A DNA stretch of 64,000 nucleotides from Echinarachnius parma (GCA_037951105.1 JBAMJV010003345.1:186001-250000); one strand, 5' to 3'; positions 38,901 to 41,323 are shown, counted from the stretch's first letter. Notes: generated by a model not told the origin, from the sequence alone. Numbers and translations are program-made.

Positions 38901-39961
38901 ACGTGTTCTAGATGCGCAAATCTGATTGGCTGAAACGCGTACATTTTCTGACTTACGATCAATTGTAACTTACAATCGATTGTATCTCTTTCTGCAACGG
39001 GGCCCTGGACTTTCAAATGCCATTTGGTTTAACGAAGTGTTGAGATTTGAAACCCCGCTGGAACTCTTAATAATAAGATATAGCAGTTATAGCACTATGG
39101 GATTAAATTGGCGCCTGCATTTAATAAATTTGTCCTTTTTGATCTGTCTTCCATCTATTGTCCCTTGTCTGTTGTTCAGTGATGTTAGTAACAATAGTTA
39201 AAGTTTTCAACGAGACAAATAAATTTTGCTTTCAGGCAAGTGGGCGAAACTTGACCTCTGATTGACAACAGTTATACATTTGACTTAATATTTTATGGTA
39301 CATGTATCTGTATAATGCACCTGTGGAATTAAAGACATTGTGAGATGTTGAAGTTGTTGAATTATTAGTTGATATTTGATGGTATCTGGATGATGCCTTT
39401 AATTCAAAGACATTGTGAGATGTTAAAGTTGTTCAATGTTTAGTTAATGTTTGATGGTTTCTGGATGATTATTTTTAAATTAAAGACATTGTGGGATTTT
39501 GAAGTTGTTCAGTGTTTAGTTAATATTTCATGGTATCTGGATGATGCCTTTGAACTAGAAACGTTGTGAGATGTTAAGCCGATATTCCCTCTGCTTTCTG
39601 TGCCCCATTTAATTACAGGTTTCGTCTGGCAGCCAGATGCCTTGCAGTGTTCATCATGGCTCAGCTCCCCAAGGACGGGATCCGCATGGTGGCCAATGCC
39701 CCAGGGGCGGTGGGTGTGCCCCCCTCCGCCCGCAGCAGCAGCGTCCAGCAGGGCATGAAGCTCCTGGACAGTGCTCTGGAGAACCGCAGCTACCTGGACC
39801 TCAAGACCGTGACGGAATACGTGAGGAGGTTTGTGCTGGACGGACACCACTGCCTGCCCGACTCGTTGCCCCTCATCTCGTACCTCACTGGACAACTCTT
39901 CCCAGAGAGGGCGTGCCTCAACATCATCCTTCAGCAAAATGCGAATGTTTCTCCATCATAG
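5..39961 (+). CDS. EPG5: EPG5 (ectopic P-granules autophagy protein 5 homolog), 3' 38 exons
   Basis: EPG5 is a large Rab7 effector on late endosomes and lysosomes that tethers autophagosomes (LC3, STX17-SNAP29) for fusion. That is family knowledge. In the sequence, 38 exons joined by GT-AG introns give one uninterrupted frame of 2203 codons including TAG at 39959-39961. Many blocks match vertebrate EPG5 as I remember it: [56 protein letters not shown]. Vertebrate EPG5 is about 2580 residues, so roughly 380 N-terminal residues lie upstream. The protein is mostly helical with no obvious signal peptide or membrane segment. The gene spans 40 kb and converges on FAIM. Oddities: partial tandem exon copies beside about twenty exons, a LINE in intron 34, a LINE fragment in intron 19, and foldback elements in many introns. 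Exons are numbered within this window. Confidence 0.97.
188..445 (-). repeat. tRNA-derived SINE (minus strand) in EPG5 intron 1
   Basis: Read on the minus strand, about 443-371 looks like a degenerate tRNA head with a clear B box (GGGTTCGATTCCCAGCC). It is followed by a SINE body (GCACATGCTTTCTTCAGCAAGAC...) and a tail with AAAGTGCTATAG and short ATT repeats. The cloverleaf is not intact, so this is a SINE and not a working tRNA gene. Similar tails (GCGCTATATAA-like, followed by ATT repeats) recur near 6.9, 14.6, 25.6, 26.3 and 46.7 kb. Confidence 0.7.
449..655. repeat. Short tandem repeat, about 50-57 bp unit, four units
   Basis: The units share (a)cgaaagacc, a T/A-rich middle and ttgaataactgatgg. 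They start near 449, 507, 561 and 609. The array lies directly upstream of the first partial copy of exon 2. Confidence 0.7.
654..851 (+). pseudogene. Two decayed partial copies of EPG5 exon 2
   Basis: Bases 654-688 (accgagtaccttgctaagat...) and 806-851 (ggtaccgtgaagagtacctg...) copy the start of exon 2 (955 onward). Neither ends in a usable donor at the equivalent place, so they are probably unused acceptor-side copies. Confidence 0.75.
955..1066 (+). CDS. EPG5: EPG5 exon 2
   Basis: Acceptor ccag, donor gtatgt. It completes a split Arg codon and reads [18 protein letters not shown], then [14 protein letters not shown]. It ends in phase 0. Confidence 0.93.
1384..1492 (+). CDS. EPG5: EPG5 exon 3
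   Basis: Acceptor tttcag, donor gtaagt. It reads [18 protein letters not shown] and [14 protein letters not shown], ending in phase 1. Confidence 0.93.
1917..2073 (+). CDS. EPG5: EPG5 exon 4
   Basis: Acceptor ttacag, donor gtaagc. It contains [20 protein letters not shown] followed by VKRIGRLIR, a strongly conserved EPG5 block. It ends in phase 2. Confidence 0.96.
2247..2990. repeat. Composite foldback element in EPG5 intron 4
   Basis: The core is a near-perfect hairpin at about 2836-2943: gctatgttagctgtgc faces gcacagctaacatagc across a CpG-rich loop. Outer segments share ataaaacaaataatac-type ends. It looks like a non-autonomous DNA element; no coding capacity is seen and the outer limits are approximate. 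Confidence 0.5.
3060..3364 (+). repeat. Tandem copies of intron 4 end plus exon 5 start
   Basis: A unit holding a mini-element (ttattccaagagtac... ...gttcaacttag) and the first bases of exon 5 (cagacatacagtgcaatac) occurs at 3060-3236 and again at 3245 into exon 5. A further short exon-start copy is at 3161-3182. The mini-element also occurs in the other orientation at 23143-23235. Confidence 0.75.
3365..3553 (+). CDS. EPG5: EPG5 exon 5
   Basis: Acceptor tctgcag, donor gtaagc. It reads [18 protein letters not shown] and, after a less conserved stretch, [15 protein letters not shown]. It ends in phase 2. Two acceptor-side partial copies precede it. Confidence 0.95.
3795..3872 (+). pseudogene. 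Decayed internal copy of EPG5 exon 6
   Basis: cctcacatgatgtggaggtt and following bases match exon 6 at about 4024-4070 with substitutions. No splice sites accompany it. Confidence 0.7.
3975..4147 (+). CDS. EPG5: EPG5 exon 6
   Basis: Acceptor aatag, donor gtacta. It reads [20 protein letters not shown] and [16 protein letters not shown], matching the vertebrate block LGIWLFMSEMPF...LWKLFYLMH. It ends in phase 1. A short 3'-end copy with donor lies at 4378-4408. Confidence 0.95.
4710..4861 (+). CDS. EPG5: EPG5 exon 7
   Basis: Acceptor tttcag, donor gtatgt. It reads [30 protein letters not shown] and [12 protein letters not shown], ending in phase 0. A fragment of it (ctatctcctgaccacgtttg) recurs in the intron at 4957-4984. 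Confidence 0.96.
5107..5200 (+). pseudogene. Frame-broken upstream copy of EPG5 exon 8
   Basis: It has a good acceptor (tccag at 5106) and begins [20 protein letters not shown], like exon 8. It carries a 7-base insertion relative to exon 8 (a repeat of acttggc) and then diverges, so it cannot substitute for exon 8. Its pyrimidine tract is also duplicated from exon 8. Confidence 0.8.
5362..5502 (+). CDS. EPG5: EPG5 exon 8
   Basis: Acceptor gtccag, donor gtgaga. It reads [20 protein letters not shown], then [16 protein letters not shown], 47 codons, phase 0 on both sides. Confidence 0.95.
5819..5983 (+). CDS. EPG5: EPG5 exon 9
   Basis: Acceptor ttttag, donor gtgtgt. It reads [20 protein letters not shown], then VIRKWLLD and [17 protein letters not shown], a hallmark EPG5 segment. 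55 codons, phase 0 on both sides. Confidence 0.97.
6095..6367 (+). repeat. Two donor-side copies of EPG5 exon 9
   Basis: Bases 6095-6144 and 6311-6367 repeat the 3' third of exon 9 (ggctagccagactcatcc...), each followed by a donor (gtatgt) and by intron sequence rich in cacatg motifs. Neither has an acceptor of its own, so the first donor at 5984 is the one consistent with the protein. Confidence 0.8.
6588..6707 (+). CDS. EPG5: EPG5 exon 10
   Basis: Acceptor ttctag, donor gtaagt. It reads [19 protein letters not shown] and [17 protein letters not shown], 40 codons, phase 0 on both sides. The donor region (ctctcagtaagttg) is echoed at 6752-6766. Confidence 0.93.
6890..6997 (+). repeat. SINE 3' tail fragment
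   Basis: gatggccaagggtaataatg, followed by tggcactttataaatgctat and ATT repeats, matches the tail type of the SINE at 188-445. No tRNA-like head is visible. Confidence 0.5.
7124..7494 (+). CDS. EPG5: EPG5 exon 11
   Basis: Acceptor ctacag, donor gtaagt; the largest internal exon (371 nt). It reads [20 protein letters not shown] and [11 protein letters not shown], then a low-complexity Gly/Ala/Ser linker ([20 protein letters not shown]), then [20 protein letters not shown]. It ends in phase 2. Confidence 0.95.
7573..7695 (+). pseudogene. Duplicate of the EPG5 exon 11 3' part, donor lost
   Basis: It repeats about 7366-7494 at high identity with an open frame ([20 protein letters not shown]...). 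Where exon 11 has its donor, the copy reads acaccctta, so that donor is gone. It is presumably intronic. Confidence 0.8.
7905..8051 (+). CDS. EPG5: EPG5 exon 12
   Basis: Acceptor ttttag, donor gtaagg. It reads [19 protein letters not shown], then [19 protein letters not shown]. It ends in phase 2. Confidence 0.94.
8173..8264. repeat. Foldback mini-element (cttaaagtgccagg family), copy 1
   Basis: It runs from ttaaagtgccagggattgca to gagcttggcactcaatgag. The same sequence in reverse orientation is at about 19969-20055 in intron 26. Confidence 0.6.
8542..8659 (+). CDS. EPG5: EPG5 exon 13
   Basis: Acceptor atacag, donor gtaagt. It reads [20 protein letters not shown] and [14 protein letters not shown]. 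It ends in phase 0. Confidence 0.93.
8670..8902. mobile_element. TA-flanked MITE in EPG5 intron 13
   Basis: The ends are TACTGTAAAC and GTTTACAGTA, i.e. TA followed by an inverted repeat CTGTAAAC, which suggests a Tc1/mariner-like target site. The interior is CpG-rich (cgcgaaatattaatcgcgcg) and non-coding. Confidence 0.6.
9030..9748. repeat. Long foldback element (about 320-bp arms)
   Basis: The left arm (about 9030-9345) and right arm (about 9415-9748) are reverse complements over most of their length. For example atgtacaacttatggcacat faces atgtgccataagttgtacat, and ttagggtagtaaacgtac faces gtacgtttactaccctaa. There is no protein coding of note. A transcript could form a very long hairpin. 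Confidence 0.8.
9832..9905 (+). pseudogene. Decayed acceptor-side copy of EPG5 exon 14
   Basis: aaccctgcttcattcttcca and following bases resemble the start of exon 14 (9966 onward). The AG before the exon is lost. Confidence 0.7.
9966..10175 (+). CDS. EPG5: EPG5 exon 14
   Basis: Acceptor ttccag, donor gtaaga. It reads [20 protein letters not shown], then [17 protein letters not shown], exactly 70 codons, phase 0 on both sides. It is followed by an (ACACAT)-type microsatellite at about 10180-10257. Confidence 0.93.
10425..10662. repeat. Palindromic repeat of CCCATAGAAA / TTTCTATGGG motifs
   Basis: Blocks of cccataggaaacccatag alternate with their reverse complement ctatgggtttcctatggg. The whole is a clustered foldback. 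A second short motif, ctatgggaatttcgac, occurs twice (10557, 10648). Confidence 0.7.
10690..11995. other. EPG5 intron 14, remainder
   Basis: AT-rich intron with a roughly 25-base C run at about 11250-11274 and no gene or recognisable element. The open frame near 10773-11048 has no family resemblance. Confidence 0.6.
11996..12226 (+). CDS. EPG5: EPG5 exon 15
   Basis: Acceptor attag, donor gtaggc. It reads [20 protein letters not shown], then [18 protein letters not shown] and FTIDQAVK, exactly 77 codons, phase 0 on both sides. It corresponds to the vertebrate block ending in FTPDQALKK. Confidence 0.92.
12250..12541 (+). repeat. Two donor-side copies of EPG5 exon 15
   Basis: Bases 12250-12354 (gctgagacttggctggctcc...gaccaagctgtcacg, followed by gtatgc) and 12450-12541 (gacttggaccctgcagga...) repeat the exon's last third. 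The first keeps a donor-like gt; the second does not. Both differ from the exon at many positions. Confidence 0.8.
12782..12948 (+). CDS. EPG5: EPG5 exon 16
   Basis: Acceptor ttccag, donor gtaggt. It reads [20 protein letters not shown] and [19 protein letters not shown], matching vertebrate LLIYRWAHQAL...HPLLPLIWQKFFLLYL. It ends in phase 2. Confidence 0.97.
13033..13455 (+). repeat. Three donor-side copies of EPG5 exon 16
   Basis: Copies at 13033-13146 (interrupted), 13231-13347 (very close to the exon) and 13399-13455 (truncated) each contain the exon's 3' part; the first two include a gtagg donor. Spacing is about 195 bp, then 168. The unit is exon 3' end plus intron 5' end. Confidence 0.85.
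13823..14107 (+). CDS. EPG5: EPG5 exon 17
   Basis: Acceptor cttcag, donor gtaagt. It reads [33 protein letters not shown], and an acidic tail region [20 protein letters not shown]. It ends in phase 2. Confidence 0.94.
14168..14262 (+). pseudogene. Decayed internal copy of EPG5 exon 18
   Basis: gaggaacccttgctgcttga and following bases match exon 18 at about 14396-14470 with many changes. No splice sites are visible. Confidence 0.65.
14370..14493 (+). CDS. EPG5: EPG5 exon 18
   Basis: Acceptor ctaaag, donor gtaggt. It reads [20 protein letters not shown] and [18 protein letters not shown], like vertebrate RLFNVYILWLEDE...IPSLPKHYDIHRL. It ends in phase 0. Confidence 0.94.
14692..14827 (+). CDS. 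EPG5: EPG5 exon 19
   Basis: Acceptor ccccag, donor gtaaac. It reads [20 protein letters not shown] and [11 protein letters not shown]. It ends in phase 1. A microsatellite starts right after the donor. Confidence 0.93.
14840..15016. repeat. Compound microsatellite (GGT)n / (GAT)n
   Basis: Runs of ggt and gat with gatggt interruptions. The long Met-rich and Ile-rich frames on both strands here are artefacts of the repeat. Confidence 0.9.
15185..15665 (-). mobile_element. Truncated LINE 3' end in EPG5 intron 19
   Basis: The minus strand encodes the C-terminal end of a non-LTR retrotransposon ORF2: [20 protein letters not shown], then [19 protein letters not shown] (a Cys/His metal-binding-like tail). 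The stop is near 15252, followed by a short 3' UTR ending in ACGAAAGAAGAAGAAG, typical of such elements. The open frame extends to 15710 but its first residues probably read into host intron, because the exon 20 pyrimidine tract starts about 15690. The element is 5'-truncated and dead. Confidence 0.8.
15721..15892 (+). CDS. EPG5: EPG5 exon 20
   Basis: Acceptor ttgtag, donor gtaaga. It reads [20 protein letters not shown], then [20 protein letters not shown]. It ends in phase 2. Only about 55 bp separate it from the LINE fragment. Confidence 0.93.
16342..16432 (+). CDS. EPG5: EPG5 exon 21
   Basis: Acceptor ttgcag, donor gtaagc. It reads [20 protein letters not shown] and [11 protein letters not shown]. 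It ends in phase 0. Confidence 0.92.
16832..16909 (+). CDS. EPG5: EPG5 exon 22 (short)
   Basis: Acceptor ggccag, donor gtaaga; 26 codons, phase 0 on both sides. It reads [20 protein letters not shown] then ARIVVM, aligning with vertebrate TTLHLECRGSSGKKCQGAAVV. Confidence 0.9.
17078..17399. mobile_element. MITE with 16-bp inverted ends in EPG5 intron 22
   Basis: AACAGAGATGCCAACC at the left faces GGTTGGCATCTCTGTT at the right. TTAAAA flanks CAGAGATG...CATCTCTG on both sides as a possible 6-bp duplication. Non-coding interior. Confidence 0.7.
17531..17673 (+). CDS. EPG5: EPG5 exon 23
   Basis: Acceptor ttacag, donor gtgagt. It reads [20 protein letters not shown] (a charged, likely helical stretch) and [16 protein letters not shown]. 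It ends in phase 2. Confidence 0.93.
17742..17907. mobile_element. Palindromic MITE (gggggtgttgcataaagagt)
   Basis: ggggtgttgcataaagagtt faces aactctttatgcaacacccc, and gcgattaatctcaaagttgcg-type inner repeats continue the palindrome. Related elements are at 38840-39005 and 42780-42926. Confidence 0.8.
18091..18256 (+). CDS. EPG5: EPG5 exon 24
   Basis: Acceptor ctgtag, donor gtaata. It reads [18 protein letters not shown] then [18 protein letters not shown], nearly identical to the vertebrate block. It ends in phase 0. Confidence 0.97.
18345..18622. repeat. Copy of the GGWACCACC TTAA-type mini-element (decayed)
   Basis: aaaacccatcacaatactat, then gtgttggacatttatttcat and tgtgtggtgatccccttta match the element at 40075-40352. 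The left end is lost. Confidence 0.6.
18832..19026 (+). CDS. EPG5: EPG5 exon 25
   Basis: Acceptor aaacag, donor gtaatt. It reads [40 protein letters not shown] and [11 protein letters not shown]; 65 codons, phase 0. Confidence 0.96.
19223..19609 (+). repeat. Three tandem acceptor-side copies of EPG5 exon 26
   Basis: A roughly 117-bp unit (intron end ttgactcatgttttgtattc, acceptor, then [14 protein letters not shown] and a few more codons) occurs at 19261, 19378 and 19493 before the true exon at 19610. Copies 2 and 3 are almost identical to the true one. Each copy keeps an AG acceptor (tctag or ccag) but continues into ggttaggc or tgagaggt and not into the rest of the exon. Confidence 0.88.
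19610..19829 (+). CDS. EPG5: EPG5 exon 26
   Basis: Acceptor atccag, donor gtgaga. It reads [20 protein letters not shown], then [20 protein letters not shown]. It is the last of four tandem starts and the only one that continues through the exon. It ends in phase 1. Confidence 0.95.
19969..20055. repeat. Foldback mini-element (cttaaagtgccagg family), copy 2
   Basis: Reverse-orientation relative of 8173-8264: gagtgccaagctcgcatttt ... ccctggcacttaagagttaa. Confidence 0.6.
20309..20454 (+). CDS. EPG5: EPG5 exon 27
   Basis: Acceptor tgttag, donor gtaagc. It reads [20 protein letters not shown] and [18 protein letters not shown]. It ends in phase 0. Confidence 0.92.
20477..20872. mobile_element. 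TTAA-flanked MITE (AGGGATCTAGTAAC family)
   Basis: TTAA then AGGGATCTAGTAACTTTGTT at the left; AATGTTACTAAGTCCCT then TTAA at the right. A truncated relative is at 30977-31085. No transposase. Confidence 0.75.
20877..21776 (+). repeat. Tandem array of acceptor-side copies of EPG5 exon 28
   Basis: A roughly 190-bp unit (pyrimidine tract, caccag, exon start) begins its exon part near 20998, 21197, 21387 and 21577, with the true exon at 21777. A tail-only partial copy is at 20877-20943. Copies 2-4 encode [19 protein letters not shown]... and then end at LLGYIA or LLEYIA and a stop, without a donor. Copy 1 has lost its AG acceptor. Later copies are nearly identical to each other. Confidence 0.9.
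21777..21975 (+). CDS. EPG5: EPG5 exon 28
   Basis: Acceptor caccag, donor gtaagt. It reads [40 protein letters not shown] and [15 protein letters not shown]. It is the last of the tandem copies and the only one that runs on to a donor. It ends in phase 1. Confidence 0.95.
22220..22745. mobile_element. TTAA-flanked MITE (AGGGCAATG family)
   Basis: TTAAAGGGCAATGCAAC at the left and CATTGCCCTTTAA at the right. The 526-bp interior is non-coding and CpG-containing. Confidence 0.7.
23021..23099 (+). CDS. EPG5: EPG5 exon 29 (short)
   Basis: Acceptor tcgcag, donor gtgagt. It reads [20 protein letters not shown] and ends in phase 2. A partial acceptor-side copy (catgttgtatgctggaaggt) lies at 22889-22920. 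Confidence 0.93.
23143..23235. repeat. Mini-element gggtgtttcacaaagatcct
   Basis: The reverse complement of this stretch occurs upstream of exon 5 (3060-3146), so it is a dispersed element. It contains taagttgaacttaactctaa. Confidence 0.6.
23643..24070 (+). repeat. Three decayed upstream copies of EPG5 exon 30
   Basis: At 23648-23711, 23779-23880 and 23939-24060 sequence resembling intron 29's end and exon 30 recurs (for the last: tctttcagaccgggaaccca ... gtagagactaccaccgtcat). The copy nearest the exon keeps ttcag but has an in-frame stop (tttgtag where the exon has tttgtgg). Confidence 0.75.
24127..24239 (+). CDS. EPG5: EPG5 exon 30
   Basis: Acceptor tttcag, donor gtgagt. It reads [20 protein letters not shown] and [17 protein letters not shown]. 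It ends in phase 1. Confidence 0.92.
24240..26386. other. EPG5 intron 30
   Basis: A 2.1-kb AT-rich intron. No gene is seen. It holds a SINE-like tail near 25570-25640 (aagcgcttag...ctctatataaat), the mini-element at 26065-26280, and another tail (gatatgcgctatagaagaac plus ATT repeats) at 26300-26352. Confidence 0.6.
26065..26280. mobile_element. MITE (TGTGACCGGCTATAGC family), copy 1
   Basis: The ends contain gtgaccggctatagcaaacc and gggttttgctaaagcgggca, with cccggcacttgtcag facing ccgacaagtgccggg just inside. Other copies: 42331-42581 and 48164-48420. Confidence 0.75.
26387..26562 (+). CDS. EPG5: EPG5 exon 31
   Basis: Acceptor gtccag, donor gtatgg. It reads [40 protein letters not shown] and [12 protein letters not shown], matching vertebrate [23 protein letters not shown]. 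It ends in phase 0. It is the first of five tandem copies and the only one with an acceptor. Confidence 0.96.
26563..27392 (+). repeat. Tandem array of four donor-side copies of EPG5 exon 31
   Basis: A roughly 188-bp unit (exon part from about TCGCTTCCTCTGC to ATGATCAGG, donor gtatg, then about 60 bp of intron) recurs with exon-part ends at 26750, 26938, 27128 and 27316. Spacing is 188, 188, 190 and 188. All copies keep the coding sequence and donor; none has an AG acceptor where the exon begins (tctacgac instead). Confidence 0.92.
27679..27864 (+). CDS. EPG5: EPG5 exon 32
   Basis: Acceptor ccctag, donor gtatgt. It reads [40 protein letters not shown] and [17 protein letters not shown]; 62 codons, phase 0. 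Confidence 0.95.
27886..28104. repeat. SINE-like dispersed repeat between exon 32 and its copy
   Basis: ctcggtttatatagcgccta, then ctctaagcgctttacaatga and attattacccccggtcatag are typical of a common marine-invertebrate short repeat. It continues with agcacacattgtgtgcacca. It sits exactly between exon 32's donor and the duplicated exon end. Confidence 0.55.
28105..28212 (+). pseudogene. Donor-side copy of EPG5 exon 32
   Basis: It repeats the exon from gagcatggttgccaggggcg to caggctcag with a gtcagt donor; only a few substitutions. No acceptor. Confidence 0.85.
28527..28678 (+). CDS. EPG5: EPG5 exon 33
   Basis: Acceptor tttcag, donor gtgaga. It reads [20 protein letters not shown] and [19 protein letters not shown]. 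It ends in phase 2. Confidence 0.93.
28721..29069. mobile_element. TTAA-flanked MITE (AGGTGCACCTGTAAAG family)
   Basis: TTAAAGGTGCACCTGTAAAG at the left faces CTTTACAGGTGCACCTTTAA at the right: a perfect 20-bp inverted repeat including the TTAA. Part of its interior (ccacatttctcttctaccgt...) also occurs at 5735-5800. Confidence 0.8.
29430..30980. repeat. Composite repeat: two roughly 450-bp direct copies around a palindrome
   Basis: Bases 29640-30088 and 30507-30976 are diverged direct copies (shared ataagttccaaagaatattc, gcttgcgaaa, gcgcgcgt). Between them 30300-30450 is a long palindrome in which agaaaatagtgcttttcctg is the near-reverse complement of acagaaaaagcactattttc. No protein domain is seen. 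Confidence 0.7.
30977..31085. repeat. Truncated TTAA MITE, relative of 20477-20872
   Basis: ttaaagggatctaataactt and following bases match the left end of 20477-20872. The right end is missing. Confidence 0.7.
31170..31363 (+). CDS. EPG5: EPG5 exon 34
   Basis: Acceptor ccctag, donor gtgagt. It reads [40 protein letters not shown] and [17 protein letters not shown]. It ends in phase 1. The LINE lies in the intron that follows. Confidence 0.93.
31640..31702. repeat. Minisatellite, 12-bp unit
   Basis: tggtgtcaatc repeats about four times, next to two cases of agattgacctg. Confidence 0.75.
32217..33014 (+). CDS. LINE ORF1 protein (coiled coil plus RRM-like), 265 aa
   Basis: An RNA-binding chaperone of the L1 ORF1p type by family resemblance. 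A heptad-rich coiled coil spans about residues 55-115 ([20 protein letters not shown]...). It is followed by an RRM-like domain starting [12 protein letters not shown] and a C-terminal domain with [17 protein letters not shown] and [20 protein letters not shown]. The frame is complete from ATG to TAA. Its base composition is clearly richer in G and C than ORF2 downstream. Confidence 0.85.
   Translation: MPTSKAKKNTVAASAQPETESYDNHDHIADEVQNFFNSKHFNKMLQLAVTKSTKRETQDLREKLEKAEGSILELENQLRTKTETIKRLQEIQESSMASINKLKAESNEAEQHSRRTCIRVYGVPEHPGEDTDKLILDLARSKLDINLDQTEIDKSHRVGAPAAAGETTGRSATKPRPIIVRCTSYRTRERILKNRRKLKGTHIGIEEDLTVRNRTILYKAKEEAKKNDKIDAAWSTDGRIILLLKAANGRSVRKRIWSVSELSKI
33271..34305 (+). pseudogene. 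LINE ORF2, N-terminal part: AP-type endonuclease
   Basis: The endonuclease motifs are in order: [71 protein letters not shown]. The catalytic Asn, Glu, Tyr, GDxN and SDH residues all appear present. The frame ends at 34305; the reverse-transcriptase part continues in another frame from about 34265, so there is a frameshift near 34270-34300. It is very AT-rich. Confidence 0.85.
34265..36226 (+). pseudogene. LINE ORF2, reverse transcriptase part
   Basis: RT motifs in order: [10 protein letters not shown]...[82 protein letters not shown] (catalytic FADD), [12 protein letters not shown]. The style is that of the Jockey/CR1/Rex group; there is no RNase H. The frame leaves at 36226 by a second frameshift; the remaining C-terminus is in frame 36159-36362. 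Confidence 0.9.
36215..36362 (+). pseudogene. LINE ORF2, C-terminal end
   Basis: [18 protein letters not shown] and [17 protein letters not shown] is the usual C-terminal signature of this LINE group. It is in a different frame from the RT part, ending at a TAA-type stop at 36360-36362. Confidence 0.8.
36728..37233 (+). repeat. Acceptor-side copies of EPG5 exon 35
   Basis: Full-start copies at 36831 (cccag acceptor) and 37042 (tgcag acceptor), plus a fragment at 36744-36786, precede the true exon at 37234; spacing is about 211 and 192 bp. Each encodes [11 protein letters not shown]...[14 protein letters not shown]..., then diverges at about ggctgatgtagag. Confidence 0.88.
37234..37482 (+). 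CDS. EPG5: EPG5 exon 35
   Basis: Acceptor ctgcag, donor gtaaag. It reads [40 protein letters not shown] and [19 protein letters not shown], matching vertebrate LASVRHMAETTEACITAYF. It ends in phase 1. Confidence 0.96.
37563..37645 (+). pseudogene. Donor-side copy of EPG5 exon 35
   Basis: atctctgtggtatgcaaaaa ... actaaacacatggccaccat ... tactttgctataggtaaata repeats the exon's 3' end with its donor, with deletions. Exon 35 is thus duplicated at both edges. Confidence 0.8.
37757..37806 (+). pseudogene. Decayed internal copy of EPG5 exon 36
   Basis: gaggtgcatacctaaccctc ... tacctcacccagagga resembles exon 36 at 37948-37990. Confidence 0.7.
37844..38069 (+). CDS. EPG5: EPG5 exon 36
   Basis: Acceptor tttcag, donor gtaaaa. 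It reads [40 protein letters not shown] and [13 protein letters not shown], matching vertebrate [37 protein letters not shown]. It ends in phase 2. Confidence 0.97.
38424..38630 (+). CDS. EPG5: EPG5 exon 37
   Basis: Acceptor accag, donor gttagt. It reads [19 protein letters not shown], then [20 protein letters not shown]. It ends in phase 2. Confidence 0.96.
38840..39005. mobile_element. Perfect-ended palindromic MITE in EPG5 intron 37
   Basis: gggccccgttgcagaaagag faces ctctttctgcaacggggccc; the inner bases (tacaatcgattgtaagttgc...) extend the inverted repeat. Same style as 17742-17907. Confidence 0.85.
39325..39560. repeat. Short tandem repeat, about 75-90 bp unit, in EPG5 intron 37
   Basis: gacattgtgagatgttgaag followed by gttgaatta or gttcaatg, then tagttgatatttgatggtat and ctggatgatgcctttaattc, repeats about three times. 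Confidence 0.7.
39619..39961 (+). CDS. EPG5: EPG5 exon 38 (last coding exon)
   Basis: Acceptor ttacag. It reads [40 protein letters not shown] and [20 protein letters not shown], ending NVSPS and TAG at 39959. Vertebrate EPG5 ends similarly (RHPGHCLQDGKSFLALLVNCLYPE...). Decayed copies of its 3' half follow in the 3' UTR or downstream. Confidence 0.95.
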
Positions 39962-40074
39962 TAGATGGTGGAGACAGGGGACTTACCCTCACGCAGTATG
40001 TCAGCAAGTCATTGAAGGATGGGCATCAGTGTTTGCCAGATTCGGTGCAGCTTGTTTTATACCTTTAAAAGGAA

Positions 40075-40352
40075 CCACCACCCAAAAATGATATTCTTAT
40101 AAATGAAAGGTAATTGTTTTCGTAGTGCATTCCACCTACACCTTCAGAAAAATTGGCTTCCAGATAAAAATGAAATAATTTGAAAACTCATCACCATACT
40201 AGCGTAAATGTTCATGGGTCTGTATACGAAGACTACGGCTATTGTATAGGCATACACAACCCTTTGCAAAGTGTTGTACATTTATTTAATATTACACGCT
40301 GATACCAAAACATACGAGTCTGTGTTGTCCTTTGCATGGTGGTCCCCTTTAA
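40075..40352. mobile_element. TTAA-flanked MITE (AAGGAACCACC family), copy 2
   Basis: TTAA, AAGGAACCACCACCC at the left; GCATGGTGGTCCCCTT, TTAA-overlapping end at the right. Relatives: 18345-18622 (right part) and 46983-47270 (left part). Confidence 0.7.
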
Positions 40353-40879
40353 GGTATGATATCTGGCCAGTAATACTGAACAATCTTCCCAAAGGGGGCT
40401 TGCATTGTTCTGCAAAATGGAAATGTTTCCCATCCTAGCAGATGGAGACAAGTGACTTGTGGATCTGAAGATCATTATAGTATGAGTACAGCAGAGTCCG
40501 CAGCGTTAGAGTTTGTCCGCAGATTTGTGCCAGCTTCATCACAACTTGTCACATACCTGGACAGCTCTTCCCAGAGAGAGCTTGCCTTAATGATATCAGT
40601 CAACAAAATGTGGTGTCCGAATCATGGTCGATTGAAACAACTTTCACACAGCTTTCAAGATGGCAAGGGATTGTGTCCACAGGATCCTGCTGGATGGATA
40701 TCAGTCTACTGTACTCCTTCAGTTTGTTTCATACTTGACTGAACAACTCTTCAATGAATAAAAGGGCATGCCTCAATGTTATCCGTCAACAAAATACCAA
40801 TGTCTCTATCATAGTAGATAGAAACAACTTTCGGATGGACCACGATAGAGTTTTGCTGGATGGAAATCTCAGTCTTCCA

Positions 40880-41099
40880 GGGGCCTGTTTCGTGAAAGGC
40901 TCTATGTTCGTACACAACCTTGATATAACTTTGACATGTACGGCAACACGTGTTGCATGAAAGCGTCTTTGCTATAATACTTCCAACCTTGTCCTTTGTG
41001 ATCGGAACAAATGCCATGCGTATGTCCGTAGATCAGTCACAGTCACCGGACAGTTAAGACTGTCTTTAATAGCTAAGAGCCTTTCATGAAACAGGCCCC
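40880..41099. mobile_element. MITE (GGGGCCTGTTTCRTGAAAGG)
   Basis: ggggcctgtttcgtgaaagg at the left faces cctttcatgaaacaggcccc at the right. Interior non-coding. Confidence 0.75.
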
Positions 41100-41323
41100 A
41101 GAATACCTTCAGCTCACTTCATTCTTGACTTCATACAACTCTGTCTAGAGAGGGCATGCCATATTGTCATCTGGTAGTAAACGTTTGAACATCTCGGCGT
41201 CGTAGCAGATTGGGCCTTGACATGTGGACAGAGCATGACGAGATATTCTTGCTGGATGAATATTTTCATTTTCTTGACTTCCTCGCCTGGTTTTCAACTA
41301 GGCAACTCTCACAGAGAGCATGT

